A DNA stretch of 64,000 nucleotides, from contig CM042150.1 of NCBI GenBank assembly GCA_023376005.1, forward strand, positions 75,820,611-75,884,610, read 5' to 3'. A model generated the notes under the pieces. That model searched no databases. It saw only the letters and a list, made by a program, of their open reading frames with translations, and was not told where the DNA came from. The stretch comes from Doryteuthis pealeii (taxonomy: Eukaryota; Mollusca; Cephalopoda; Myopsida; Loliginidae). How positions within the stretch are numbered: position 1 is the first letter of the stretch; each line of letters opens with the position of its first letter. Made by a program: the position numbers and the translations under genes. Below, in pieces: positions 12,030-23,032 of this stretch.

Positions 12030-12500
12030 GCTTGTAAGGAGGTGCCCATGAAAGTAATGCCTCCTATTTTATGTTGACCTACATCATCAGAAGCATGTGT
12101 TGGTAGTTTGGCAATAGTGGTTGAACCTTACTGATAATAATACATCGTTTCTTGTTTTTGCTTTTTATTAGTAGTATTAGTGTGTCCATCTGACAAAAGA
12201 GCATCTAACATGAAAGCAAATTTGTATTATTGAATTTAGGGGAAAAAAACTGTACCTATTGACAGTTATTGATTTTTTTTCTTGCTGAACATTTATGAAG
12301 ACCAAACATTAGATGTGAGCACAGTTAGGTATTGGGTAATGCATTTCAACAGTGTTGGCTGTCATATAAGTGACAAGCTACATTCAACACATCTGTCAAC
12401 TGGCAAACTGAAAAGAGCTCCAATCAGCTCATCCATCCAAATCTGAATTCCTCATTGGTGAAAATGCAGTCAATCATGATAACTATGTGGGAAAATATTG
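12030..12500 (+). pseudogene. Decayed mariner-family transposase, N-terminal part (copy 1)
   Basis: The segment begins with a mariner-type terminal motif (ggaggtgcccatgaaag, then taatgcctccta). About 230 bp later it encodes LLNIYEDQTLDVSTVRYWV, which fits the helix-turn-helix region of mariner transposases (pattern LLNVYGDQTVDVSTVRRWV). Frameshifts and stops interrupt it and no DDE catalytic region follows, so it is a dead fragment. It sits at the left edge of the 4.3-kb duplication. Confidence 0.7.
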
Positions 12501-12599
12501 TTTTCTGAAAATTCAAAAGATACAAGGACAACTGTAGCCGTAGGCACCTGACAATTGATGCTGACAATTTTGACTGGAGTTTCAAGTTTACAATTATGT

Positions 12600-12790
12600 A
12601 TTTAAATTCAGAGTTTTCCTTCTTCTAGACTGGTTGCCATATCAAGGCAAAAAATCTTCCCTACTATTTACGCATAGCTGGGGAGTGAAGAAATAGATTC
12701 ATGCTTTTCCCAAGGGTATTAGCTCAAAGGGAAATGCTAACAGACTTGTCTAGGATTTGAACCAATATCCATGAGTCCATATTCTATGAT
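12600..12790 (-). repeat. SINE-like repeat B, minus strand (duplication copy 1)
   Basis: It has ttccttcttctagactggtt, tttacgcatagctggggag, gattcatgcttttcccaagg and aggatttgaaccaatat. Its partner in copy 2 is at about 16893-17080. Confidence 0.7.
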
Positions 12791-12889
12791 GATAACCATT
12801 TTGACAAATGTATGAAAAGTGAATTATTCAAACTCACCCACTTTGGACAGATCCAAAACTTTGGTAAGACTTGTCTTTTGAATTTCTTT

Positions 12890-13265
12890 GCTCTTGTTAC
12901 AAGATCCAATAATTTTGGCAGAAACAGACCAATAAGGAAACATTTGTGTAGAAGCAATAGTCCAGTTACTGTCAAATTGGCAAGACAAGACAACAAGAAA
13001 GCCGTAACTCAATATAGATCTTACCTTGTCACAATCCTACTGCAGAATGCCAGATTATTTAACTGGCACCATTACACAATTGAAACCAAGCAGCCAATCA
13101 GGACTCAAGGAATGGAATCACCAAAATGCATGAATGGAGTATTCCTGAGTTCCATAAATACCAGCTGCTTTGGGCACCAGTTCAGTTGTGCTTAGCTAGA
13201 TGTTGTTGTTCAAACCAACAGTATACTAACTCACCTCAACAATATGCTCAAGATCAATGGAAGGC
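12890..13265 (+). repeat. Dispersed repeat E with CCAAT and TATA-like boxes (duplication copy 1)
   Basis: It contains gcagccaatcaggactcaag (CCAAT box) and, about 75 bp later, gttccataaataccagctgc (TATA-like). A diverged reverse-complement copy at 60430-60800 shares the same order. The ORF across it is not conserved. This may be the promoter part of an LTR or another element. Confidence 0.55.
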
Positions 13266-13404
13266 ATCTTGAATAGAGTCTTAAAACTGCAATTACAATG
13301 AGAAATTCAGGATAAAGAAGAATTCCTTCTCTTACTAAAACTAATCCTTGGCAATATTAAAGATTAATATTTTAGTTTCCATGCAGATAAATAGGTTTTA
13401 TTTG

Positions 13405-14115
13405 TATTATTTAATGGCATATCAGCTTCTAATGGTTTATTTAATACCAAATTTGATTAATTTATAAATGTTTGATTATAAACATAGCCACATTTGTAGC
13501 ATTCCATTGCAATATTTTTTAAAATTGTACTGTTTATAAAAATAGTCATTTTTTGTACTCTTAGCTCAGTTGATAGAGCATTCAGATAGGAATCACTGGG
13601 TCCCATTTTCATTACTGGTCTCTGCCAGCTCGGTGCATGAATAGTACAGATAGGGTAATCTGATCTGTGGGGTAAAGCATCAGGAAGTTGACAGTAGGTG
13701 TGGCACTCCACTTCAGCAAGATGATCTCCTTGGTCTAGTGCTAGCGAAAAGGAGATTCTCTCACTGTTAAGCTGATACCAACAATAGTTTACTATGCAGG
13801 CTACTATATAGTATCAAGTATTCTTATCTAATACAAATAATTTGCATGCTGTTATTTTCAAGCATTCCTATTCAATACTAATAATTTCCAAACATATATA
13901 TTTAATCCATATATGGGACCCTAACTGATATAGGTTATAGTGGATCTAGGAGTAATTGCAATGAAAGGTCATGCCACACTTTCCAGAACTCAAGAACTGG
14001 AGCCTCACCACTGAATTCAGTTTGTCATATCCAGAGAAGGTCTTACCTTTCTGCAGAGGATGCAATTAGTATATTCTAAGTCCTGTGGATAGGTGAATAA
14101 ATGTTACATAATTAT
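13405..14115 (-). repeat. Dispersed repeat C with SINE A inserted (duplication copy 1)
   Basis: The left part (ttaatggcatatcagcttc...) and right part (tatcaagtattcttatctaa...gggaccctaact...ccagaactcaagaactgg) are parts of one repeat family, split by the SINE at 13548-13795. Plus-strand members end in gggttgacatgccattaaaa and an (atca)n-like tail, as expected of a retrotransposed element. Confidence 0.6.
13548..13795 (+). repeat. tRNA-derived SINE, family A (duplication copy 1)
   Basis: The head has a good box A (TAGCTCAGTTG, 13562-13572) within ttagctcagttgatagagca, then a tRNA-unrelated body (ctgatctgtgg...ggtgtggcactcc) and a 3' part tctagtgctagcgaaaagga ending gataccaacaatag. Other members are at 4500-4750 (minus), 9610-9830 (minus), 17838-18080 (+) and 22235-22345 (+, tail only). 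Octopus tRNA SINEs are an established class; I cannot name this one without a library. Confidence 0.75.
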
Positions 14116-14144
14116 TGGATCCATAATACATTTTTTAAGGTAGT

Positions 14145-14650
14145 GTAGAAATCATTATGGCGATTAGTGTAGCTGATGGCCTTGAGAGTGAGTGACAGCA
14201 CTTGACCTCACTCTGACCTTGCTTTCCAACGATAAATCGTGAGAACCGGAACCCCCATAGAAGGCCCTGTTCCGGTTTAAGGATACTAAGTAACTCAGGC
14301 AGTTAGAAGTTAGAAGCTGAGCAAGTAACATGTAAGTCTCATCTGCACAGAATGTCTGGTTGGGGATTTACAAATAAAGTAACATCAACATAAATCGAAG
14401 TCTTGTGTTTATTACCTAAAAACTAACAATAACACAGGGCGTCTGATAAGGAGTGATCCCTAACAGAAACCAGACCCGAAGTCCTCAATAGAAGACCAGA
14501 CCTTAGAAGATATACCAGACCAAGATGTTAGAAGATAGCAAAGCCGGCCAGAAGAATAGATGACTAAGATATAGAAGAAGTAAAGAAGTAAAGAAAGGTA
14601 TATAACGTTATATAGATTTGGTACTGTGAAAACCCCAGTATGCAACATAA
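14145..14650 (+). repeat. LTR-like dispersed repeat D (duplication copy 1)
   Basis: It is collinear with 10217-10735 (cattatggcgattagtgt, gataaatcgtgagaaccgg, aaatcgaagtcttgtgttta, agaccagaccttagaagat). It follows repeat C directly, as at 10217. Confidence 0.5.
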
Positions 14651-15356
14651 ATAGGAAGTATTAAACTGCATCCAGTACATTAAATAATGAGAAGAAGGAT
14701 CTGTACTGAAAGCTGAAACTTTAAAATCAAGTAATCATACTTAGATACCATCTGTATGTATCTGACTTGATTATTATATTTCCTTTAGATTAATTAATTT
14801 GGGTATAACATTAATTCCAACATAGAAACATCTGGTCATCAACCATTCATTTTCTGGGCTTCAAATTAATTAGTACCAAATTTATAGGAAATTAAATGTG
14901 GAATTCTCCTGTGGTTTGCAATTCTGGTAATGACTGAGGTCAGAATCATTCCTTTTCAGCAACCACCGTAAACTCTGACTTGCCAAGAATTGAGAACAAC
15001 CATATTAATTACATATTAAATATAATTTTCAGATTTAATCTTTCACTAGACAACCTGTGAACACGTTGCATCTCTGTGGTAATAGCAGTTCATGATGATA
15101 TTGATGCATCTATTTAGGCAGTAAGGAAGGACAGATTCTAATTAATATTTCATAGTTATGTTTGCTTCATTTGGAGGATTAAAAATCATGTTCAGCTTAA
15201 ATGTGGACACCACAAAATTATTATTCAGTTGCAAATTGGATTGGAAATTGCTGTATTCTATAAATTAATTTTAAGAATATTGCTCTAATAGGATTTTCAC
15301 TATGATGTGCCATTTTTGAGTACTGGTTACACCCACGCTCACATATACCCACACAA

Positions 15357-15418
<62 letters not shown>

Positions 15419-15425
15419 TATATGA
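15357..15425. repeat. (AC)n(TA)n microsatellite in the duplication, copy 1
   Basis: The matching tract in copy 2 at 19642-19712 differs in length and in its right border. Confidence 0.95.
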
Positions 15426-15474
15426 ATAACATATGGCATAAGTTTGTAACATTCCCTGATATCAAGGAATATCT

Positions 15475-15880
15475 GTGCCTGAAGCTTCTTTTAGACTGGT
15501 TGTTTAACTATGGCTAAAGAGCTCAGTCTGCAAAATATTTACCAAAAGCTGAGAGAAAGGAGATAGAATTCATGCCTTTCTTAAGAGCATAAAGTGAAAC
15601 ACAGCATTGTCCAGATTTGAACTCTGGTTGCCAAGTCCATTTTCTATAATGATAATCATATATGTCAGGAATGCCTGTTATGTGTATAAACTATTTTGCA
15701 CCTACTACACAATGGAGGAAGTAGGAAGAAACCAATATCCTTGGGAAAAGCATTAATCCATCTCATCTTTTCACTCGAGCAAAAGGTAGTTAGGCTAGAC
15801 TGGCCTCTTGAGCTTTGATAAGGCAACTGATCTAGGAGAAGGAAAATTCAAAACCAGCTGTGCTATACTTAAAAATTGAC
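15475..15880. repeat. Two opposed SINE-like repeat B copies (duplication copy 1)
   Basis: A minus-strand copy (about 15475-15655: agactggttgtttaactatg ... ccagatttgaactctgg) is followed by a plus-strand copy (about 15725-15880: ccttgggaaaagcattaatc ... gataaggcaactgatctagg). Inverted SINE pairs of this kind can form long double-stranded RNA. The partner lies at 19790-20165. Confidence 0.65.
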
Positions 15881-16321
15881 ATAGTATAAAATCTTTTACA
15901 TGGCAGAGTGATTGGGTAAATACCTACATTGGATTGATAGGTAATTAATTAAAAAATGGAAGAAAAAAATCCATAATATCAAGCAATGAAACTTTATTTT
16001 ATATTGAGGAAAGATGGTGCACTGAGTCAATCCCCTTACTTAGCTTCAATAATACAATGTGTCCAGAAAGCCTGCTATTGAAGCGACTGGTTTTAAATCT
16101 GAGAGTTCACTCTAAGTGGATGCTTTAAAAAAAGCTAAGTGCTAGTCACTCTCAGGTTTATATTAAAGTGTCTTTCTCCTAGATGAGTTATTTATAAAAG
16201 TTTTGGTATCCATTCCAGTATGAATATACTAGATGGTAGCTGACCCTACAAACATATTAGATGGGTTGAAATGCAGTTAAAATCAAATCAATCAATAAAT
16301 ATGAGATATTTTAGTGCTTTG

Positions 16322-16790
16322 CTTGTAAGGGGGTGCCCATGAAAGTAATGCCTCCTATTTTATGTTGACCTACATCATCAGAAGCATGTGTTTGGTAGTT
16401 TGGCAATAGTGGTTGAACCTTACTGATAATAATACATCGTTTTTGTTTTTGCTTTTTATTAGTAGTATTAGTGTGTCCATCTGACAAAAGAGCATCTAAC
16501 ATGAAAGCAAATTGTATTATTGAATTTAGGGGAAAAAAAACTGTACCTATTGACAGTTATTGATTTTTTTTTCTTGCTGAACATTTATGAAGACCAAACA
16601 TTAGATGTGAGCACAGTTAGGTATTGGGTAATGCATTTCAACAGTGTTGGCTGTCATATAAGTGACAAGCTACATTCAACATATCTGTCAACTGGCAAAC
16701 TGAAAAGAGCTCCAATCAGCTCATCCATCCAAATCTGAATTCCTCATTGGTGAAAATGCAGTCAATCATGGTAACTATGTGGGAAAATAT
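16322..16790 (+). pseudogene. Decayed mariner-family transposase, N-terminal part (copy 2)
   Basis: This is the duplicate of the 12030-12500 relic, with the same terminal motif and the same VSTVRYW helix-turn-helix segment. An ORF at 16520-16738 covers it. It differs from copy 1 by a few bases and is equally non-functional. Confidence 0.7.
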
Positions 16791-16892
16791 TGTTTTCTGA
16801 AAATTCAAAAGATACAGGGACAACTGTAGCTGTAGGCACCTGACAATTGATGTTGACAATTTTGACTGGAGATTCAAGTTTACAATTATGTA

Positions 16893-17080
16893 TTTAAATT
16901 CAGAGTTTTCCTTCTTCTAGACTGGTTGCCATATCAAGGCAAAAAATCTTCCCTACTATTTACGTATAGCTGGGGAGAGAAGAAATAGATTCATGCTTTT
17001 CCCAATGGCATTAGCTCAAAGGGAAATGCTAACAGACTTGTCTAGGATTTGAACTAATACCGATGAGTCCATATTCTATG
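16893..17080 (-). repeat. SINE-like repeat B, minus strand (duplication copy 2)
   Basis: This is the duplicate of 12600-12790 with minor substitutions (for example cccaatggcatt for cccaagggtatt). Confidence 0.7.
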
Positions 17081-17174
17081 ATGATAACCATTTTGACAAA
17101 TGTATGAAAAGTGAATTATTCAAACTCACCCACTTTGGATTAATCCAAAACTTTGGTAAGACTGTCTTTTGAAT

Positions 17175-17560
17175 TTCTTTGCACATGTTACAAGATCCAA
17201 TAATTTTGGCAGAAACAGGTTCTTTTTAAGACCAATAAGGAAACATTTGTGTAGAAGCAATTGTCCAATTACTGTCAAATTGGCAAGACAAGACAACAAA
17301 GAAGCCGTAACTCAATATAGATCTTACCTTATCACAAGCCTACTGCAGAATGCCAGATTATTTAACTGGCACCATAACACGATTGAAACCAAGCAGCCAA
17401 TCAGGACTCAAGGAATGGAATCACCAAAATGCATGAATGGAGTATTCCTGAGTTCCATAAATACCAGCTGCTTTGGGCACCAGTTCAGTTGTGCTTAGTT
17501 AGTTGTTGTTGTTCAAGCCAACAGTATACTAACTCACCTCAACAATATGCTCAAAATCAA
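17175..17560 (+). repeat. Dispersed repeat E (duplication copy 2)
   Basis: This is the duplicate of 12890-13265, carrying a roughly 12-bp insertion near 17219. The CCAAT and TATA-like boxes are unchanged. Confidence 0.55.
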
Positions 17561-17689
17561 TGGAAAGCATCTTGAATAGAGTCTTAAAACCGTAATTACA
17601 ATGAGAAATTCAGAATAAAGAAGAATTCCTTCTCTTACTAAAAATAATCCTTGGCAATCCTTTAGTTTCCATGCAAATAAATAGGTTTT

Positions 17690-18400
17690 ATTTGTATTAT
17701 CTAATGGCATATCAACTTCTAATGGTTTATTTAATACCAAATTTGATTAATTTATAAATGTTTGATTATAAACATAGCCACATTTGTAGCATTCCATTGC
17801 AATATTTTTTTAAATTGTACTGTTTATAAAAATAGTCATTTTTTTTACTCTTAGCTCAGTTGATAGAGCATTCAGATAGGAATCACTGGGTCCCATTTTC
17901 ATTACTGGTCCTTGCCAGCTCGATGCATGAATAGTACAGATAGGGTAATCTGATCTGTGGGGTAAAGCATCAGGAAGTTGACAGTAGGTGTGGCACTTCA
18001 CTTCAGCAAGATGATCTCCTTGGTCTAGTGCTAGCGAAAAGGAGATAGATTCTCTCACTGTTAAGCTGATACCAACAATAGTTTACTATGCAGGCTACTA
18101 TATAGTATCAAGTATTCTTATCTAATACAAATAATTTGCATGCTGTTATTTTCAAGCATTCCTATTCAATACTAATAATTTCCAAACATATCTATTTAAT
18201 CCATATATGGGACCCTAACTGATATAGGTTATAGTGGATCTAGGAGTAATTGCAATGAAAGGTCATGCCACACTTTCCAGAACTCGAGAACTGGAGCCTC
18301 ACCACTGAATTCAGTTTGTCATATCCAGAGAAGGTCTTACCTTTCTGCAGAGGATGCAATTAGTATATTCTAAGTCCTGTGGATAGGTGAATAAATGTTA
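17690..18400 (-). repeat. Dispersed repeat C with SINE A inserted (duplication copy 2)
   Basis: This is the duplicate of 13405-14115, with the same nesting. The SINE insertion therefore predates the segmental duplication. Confidence 0.6.
17838..18080 (+). repeat. tRNA-derived SINE, family A (duplication copy 2)
   Basis: This is the duplicate of 13548-13795, differing by a few bases (for example agattctc versus agatagattctc near the 3' end). Box A is intact. Confidence 0.75.
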
Positions 18401-18434
18401 CATAATTATTGGATCCATAATACATTTTTAAGGT

Positions 18435-18938
18435 AGTGTAGAAATCATTATGGCGATTAGTGTAGCTGATGGCCTTGAGAGTGAGTGACAGCACTTGACC
18501 TCACTCTGACCTTGCTTTCCAACGATAAATCGTGAGAACCGGAACCCCCATAGAAGGCCCTGTTCCGGTTTAAGGAGTAACTCAGGCAGTTAGAAGTTAG
18601 AAGCTGAGCAAGTAACATGTAAGTCTCATCTGCACAGAATGTCTGGTTGGGGATTTACAAATAAAGTAACATCAACATAAATCGAAGTCTTGTGTTTATT
18701 ACCTAAAAACTAACAATAACACAGGGCGTCTGATAAGGAGTGATCCCTAACAGAAACTAGACCCGAAGTCCTCAATAGAAGACCAGACCTTAGAAGATAT
18801 ACCAGACCAAGATGTTAGAAGATAGCAAAGCCGGCCAGAAGAATAGATGACTAAGATATAGAAGAAGTAAAGAAGTAAAGAAAGGTATATAACGTTATAT
18901 AGATTTGGTACTGTGAAAACCCCAGTATGCAACATAAA
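18435..18938 (+). repeat. LTR-like dispersed repeat D (duplication copy 2)
   Basis: This is the duplicate of 14145-14650, lacking a 6-bp stretch near 18574. Confidence 0.5.
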
Positions 18939-19644
18939 TAGGAAGTATTAAACTGCATCCAGTACATTAAATAATGAGAAGAAGGATCTGTACTGAAAGC
19001 TGAAACTTTAAAATCAAGTAATCATACTTAGATACCATCTGTATGTATCTGACTTGATTATTATATTTCCTTTAGATTAATTAATTTGGGTATAACATTA
19101 ATTCCAACATAGAAACATCTGGTCATCAACCATTCATTTTCTGGGCTTCAAATTAATTAGTACCAAATTTATAGGAAATTAAATGTGGAATTCTCCTGTG
19201 GTTTGCAATTCTGGTAATGACTGAGGTCAGAATCATTCCTTTTCAGCAACCACCGTAAACTCTGACTTGCCAAGAATTGAGAACAACCATATTAATTACA
19301 TATTAAATATAATTTTCAGATTTAATCTTTCACTAGACAACCTGTGAACACGTTGCATCTCTGTGGTAATAGCAGTTCATGATGATATTGATGCATCTAT
19401 TTAGGCAGTAAGGAAGGACAGATTCTAATTAATATTTCATAGTTATGTTTGCTTCATTTGGAGGATTAAAAATCATGTTCAGCTTAAATGTGGACACCAC
19501 AAAATTATTATTCAGTTGCAAATTGGATTGGAAATTGCTGTATTCTACAAATTAATTTTAAGAATATTGTTCTAATAGGATTTTCACTATGATGTGCCAT
19601 TTTTGAGTACTGGTTACACCCACGCTCACATATACCCACACAAA

Positions 19645-19707
<63 letters not shown>

Positions 19708-19789
19708 TATAAAATAGCTGCCACTTCAATGAATAACATATGGCATAAGTTTGTAACATTCCCTGATATCAAGGAATATCTGTGCCTGA

Positions 19790-20165
19790 AGCTTCTTTTA
19801 GACTGGTTGTTTAACTATGGCTAAAGAGCTCAGTCTGCCAAAATATTTACCAAAAGCTGAGAGAAAGGAGATAGAATTCATGCCTTTCTTAAGAGCATAA
19901 AGTGAAACACAGCATTGTCCAGAATTTGAACTCTGGTTGCCAAGTCCATTTTCTATAATGATAATCATATATGTCAGGAATGCCTGTTATGTGTATAAAC
20001 TATTTTGCACCCTACTACACAATGGAGGAAGTAGGAAGAAACCAATATCCTTGGGAAAAGCATTAATCCATCTCATCTTTTCACTCGAGCAAAAGGTAGT
20101 TAGGCTAGACTGGCCTCTTGAGCTTTGATAAGGCAACTGATCTAGGAGAAGGAAAATTCAAACCA
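19790..20165. repeat. Two opposed SINE-like repeat B copies (duplication copy 2)
   Basis: This is the duplicate of 15475-15880 in the same arrangement. Confidence 0.65.
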
Positions 20166-20660
20166 GCTGTGCTATACTTAAAAATTGACATAGTATAAAA
20201 TCTTTTACATGGCAGAGTGATTGGGTAAATACCTACATTGGATTGATAGGTAATTAATTAAAAAATGGAAGAAAAAATCCATAATATCAAGCAATGAAAC
20301 TTTATTTTATATTGAGGAAAGATGGTGCACTGAGTCAATCCCCCTTACTTAGCTTCAATAATACAATGTGTCCAGAAAGCCTGCTATTAAAGCGACTGGT
20401 TTTAAATCTGAGAGTTCACTCTAAGTGGATGCTTTAAAAAAAGCTAAGTGCTAGTCACTCTCAGGTTTATATTAAAGTGTCTTTCTCCTAGATGAATTAT
20501 TTATAAAAGTTTTGGTATCCATTCCAGTATGAATATGCTAGATGGTAGCTGACCCTACAAGAGTGTTCATCTGCCATTTGATAGGTCATATTTCTTATCA
20601 TGAGGCACAACCAGTTAAAACACTGTGCTACATAGTACCAACAACACTATTTGAATGACT

Positions 20661-20663
<3 letters not shown>

Positions 20664-20711
<48 letters not shown>

Positions 20712-20894
20712 GTTAAGATAATGCAGATATAGTCAACAAAGCTTGATGATTTAGCTTTTTGGCCTATGGGATCAAGACCATGATCACCAAGTGCCAATGA
20801 CTCTTTTTCTGCACTATTTTTAACTTAGATATACATTTTATACCACTGATATTTAACACTATTTATAGATATAGCAAACTATATCATTGATTAT

Positions 20895-20929
<35 letters not shown>

Positions 20930-20935
20930 GGAAAA
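20664..20935. repeat. (TA)n tracts right of the segmental duplication
   Basis: Pure (TA)n at 20664-20707 and interrupted (TA)n at 20894-20930, with about 190 bp of unassigned AT-rich sequence between. Confidence 0.9.
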
Positions 20936-21341
20936 GTAATTAGTGAAAGTGAAAAATAGGAAATGTATGGTTGATTTATTGATATTTGAAATAAATGAAT
21001 TTGTCAACATTCAATGTTTTGATTGATATGTACAATATTGAACATATCTAAATTAAACAGACACCAGATATGTATCTCCAATCTTCAGTACAAAACTAAT
21101 TTCAACTGTTGATGTTTTTGTTTAACAAGTGATACAGGAAATATTTTGTTTAACAAGTGATATAAGAAAGAACATTCATATGTGGAAAATTAGATCAAAC
21201 ATCATTTTAAAAAACAACAACAGTGTTCTTGATTGAAAGAAATGTTTAAGTCATTGTATGCAATTTGAAAAAAATATGAAGGAAATATGTGTAACTGAGA
21301 AACTATGCAGAGTAATTAGGTTTGTCAGTTTTCAGGATATA

Positions 21342-21524
21342 TCTATAAATAATGGAGATTCGCTTCCATTTTTTGTCTGTAACAAAAATTACGTCACTGT
21401 TTACGTCACATTACCCAAAATTGTCATAATATTTTTTTTTCTTAATACACTCAAAATTTGAACATGCAACATTAGACAGTCCTCATTGTTTTTTAAAAAC
21501 AAGTTTTAATAAATACATGACTGG

Positions 21525-21576
<52 letters not shown>

Positions 21577-21768
21577 TGTTTTATTTTAATACATATTTAA
21601 GGTTTACATTTCAAATTGTTTATTTTTTAATCCTTTAATGAATTTGATGATTTTACTTACTTAGGGTACAAACTCGCTGACATTGAATTTTTTACTCCCA
21701 TCCCTCAGGCAATTTTTCAAAAATCTATTTTTACATCGCCCGGAGGGTGTTTTTTTATTTTGTACTAG
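21342..21768 (+). mobile_element. Non-autonomous Helitron, copy 1
   Basis: It starts TC after an A (a|tctataaataatgg) and ends with a hairpin (cgcccggagggtg) about 17 nt before CTAG, followed by T. TC start, 3' hairpin, CTRR end and A|T insertion site are the established Helitron hallmarks. It shares its 5' third (ggagattcgcttcc..., acgtcactg...tacgtcac) and its 3' end with the copy at 28629. A (TA)n tract has expanded inside at 21531-21572. No Rep/helicase ORF. Confidence 0.75.
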
Positions 21769-21934
21769 TATATATAATACATATTTCCCTGGTTTATGTC
21801 AACTCTATTTTGTTTCTGATTAGTTTCTCATGCTTAAATAATTCTTTAGAAAAGACCACTTCATTTAAAATGATACCAACATTGGTAAGCTTATAAATAA
21901 CAGAATTGAATTCTGTCCTGTTTCAAAAGTTTTT

Positions 21935-22065
21935 AAATGATTCACGGGTTCGATCTCTTTCAAGGAAGATCTTGGTATACACTGCTGATGAGACCTTATA
22001 TAGCTCGAAATAGCTGTCCAATGTTCCGCCCATCGCCATATTTAGTTGTCATAATTATCTAATTA
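21935..22065 (+). repeat. tRNA-derived SINE (family F) carrying a hammerhead-like domain
   Basis: A box-B-like GGTTCGATCTC at 21947-21957 is followed by ttggtatacactgctgatgag..., a hammerhead fold, and a pyrimidine-rich end. The minus-strand copy at 35040-35225 shares the box B and the tatacactgctgatgagacc body, defining a dispersed family. The 5' half of the tRNA-like head is missing or decayed here. Confidence 0.6.
21979..22024 (+). ncRNA. Hammerhead ribozyme motif inside a SINE
   Basis: Stem I ACACTG (21979-21984) pairs with CAATGT (22019-22024) with one mismatch. The core CTGATGA (21985-21991) is exact. Stem II GACC/GCTC has one mismatch around a ttatata loop. GAAA at 22007-22010 is exact. 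Stem III is TAG/CTG (one wobble) closed by A-T, and the cleavage triplet is GTC, predicting cleavage after 22018. SINE-like hammerheads are established in schistosomes; this one is by-eye evidence only. Confidence 0.6.
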
Positions 22066-22082
22066 GGATTAATCCTCTCTAT

Positions 22083-22090
22083 GTTTATTT

Positions 22091-22181
<91 letters not shown>
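22083..22181. repeat. (TC)n(TA)n microsatellite
   Basis: (TC)n from 22088 to about 22133 passes into (TA)n to 22180. Confidence 0.95.
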
Positions 22182-22183
<2 letters not shown>

Positions 22184-22194
22184 AGAGGTAGTTC

Positions 22195-22345
22195 TAATCT
22201 AACTCAATAAGGATGTAATCCAGAGATAAACATGGTAGGTATAGTGCTCCCTCTCAGATGCAAAATAATCACCCTGGTCTAGCACTAGTGAAAAGGAGAT
22301 AGACTCCCTCGCTATCCGTCTGATACCAACAATAAGCCACTCTGC
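22195..22345 (+). repeat. SINE family A tail fragment
   Basis: The segment tctagcactagtgaaaagga to gataccaacaataagcc matches the 3' half of family A. It follows a (TC)n(TA)n microsatellite at 22088-22180. Confidence 0.6.
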
Positions 22346-22660
22346 TGATTTACCATTTTACTTTAGGCAGAAGACAGAAATATATTGTGCTGTAAAAGTA
22401 CAATGGAAACTTCATGTTTACTTAAAAAGTGCATCACATACATTACAGAGAGTCCTAGTTCCAATTATTTCAGTACATAATGTAGAATTTCTCCTGGAAG
22501 AAAATGAATCTAGTGAAACAGCTTCAGTCTATTGACAACTCATGGTTGATAAAAAACAGCAAATGATAAAATAACAAGTCTATATAAATTTGGTTCTTTT
22601 CCATTTATTTCTGAAGATAAAACAGAAAATCAAAGAGTGCCAATAATGGTAACCAGGACC

Positions 22661-22692
<32 letters not shown>

Positions 22693-22733
22693 TATATATA
22701 TATACATGAAGTAAATGGAAGTTAATCCAACAG

Positions 22734-23032
22734 TATGAATTTAACATTTTTAGAAAAAACAAAAGATGTTATAGTTTGCTAACAGAATCTGTTTGACCAT
22801 TTAATAGAGCGGTCTTCATCAAGAGCAACATATGAATGAAAGACGGAATAAATAACCGTTAGATAGGAGGTACAAACGAACGCTAGTGTTCGATGCTGTA
22901 CCTCCTATCTAACGGTTATTTATTCCGTTTTTCATTCATATGTTGCTCTTGATGAAGACCGCTCTATTAAATGGTCGAAACAGATTCTGTTAGCAAACTA
23001 TAACATCTTTTGTTTTTTCTAAAAATGTTAAA

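Larger units (their letters stand above)
11964..16253 (+). repeat. Tandem segmental duplication, copy 1 (about 4.29 kb)
   Basis: The block starts at atattagatgggttgaa and ends at gatggtagctgaccctaca. It repeats immediately at 16254 in the same orientation, with only scattered substitutions and small indels. It contains a mariner relic, SINE families A and B, a CCAAT/TATA-bearing repeat, a repeat C copy carrying an inserted SINE, an LTR-like repeat D and an (AC)n(TA)n microsatellite. Every one of these occurs at the matching offset in copy 2. Confidence 0.95.
16254..20560 (+). repeat. Tandem segmental duplication, copy 2 (about 4.3 kb)
   Basis: This is a direct repeat of 11964-16253. Visible differences include a roughly 12-bp insertion near 17219 (gttctttttaag), a short deletion near 17657 (the attaaagattaat stretch of copy 1 is missing), loss of atacta near 18574, different microsatellite length near 19660-19710, and isolated substitutions. 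The right edge is gaccctacaa, after which the sequence diverges from copy 1 (gagtgttcat). An uncollapsed haplotype in the assembly would look the same. Confidence 0.95.

Noticed and set aside
12824..13195. ORFs on both strands with MESPKCMNGVFLSS
   Set aside because: They lie in dispersed repeat E; the diverged copy at 60430-60800 does not keep the frame.
13561..13635. Possible tRNA gene (ttagctcagttgatagagca)
   Set aside because: Box A is good, but box B and the acceptor stem do not close, and the sequence recurs as a SINE.
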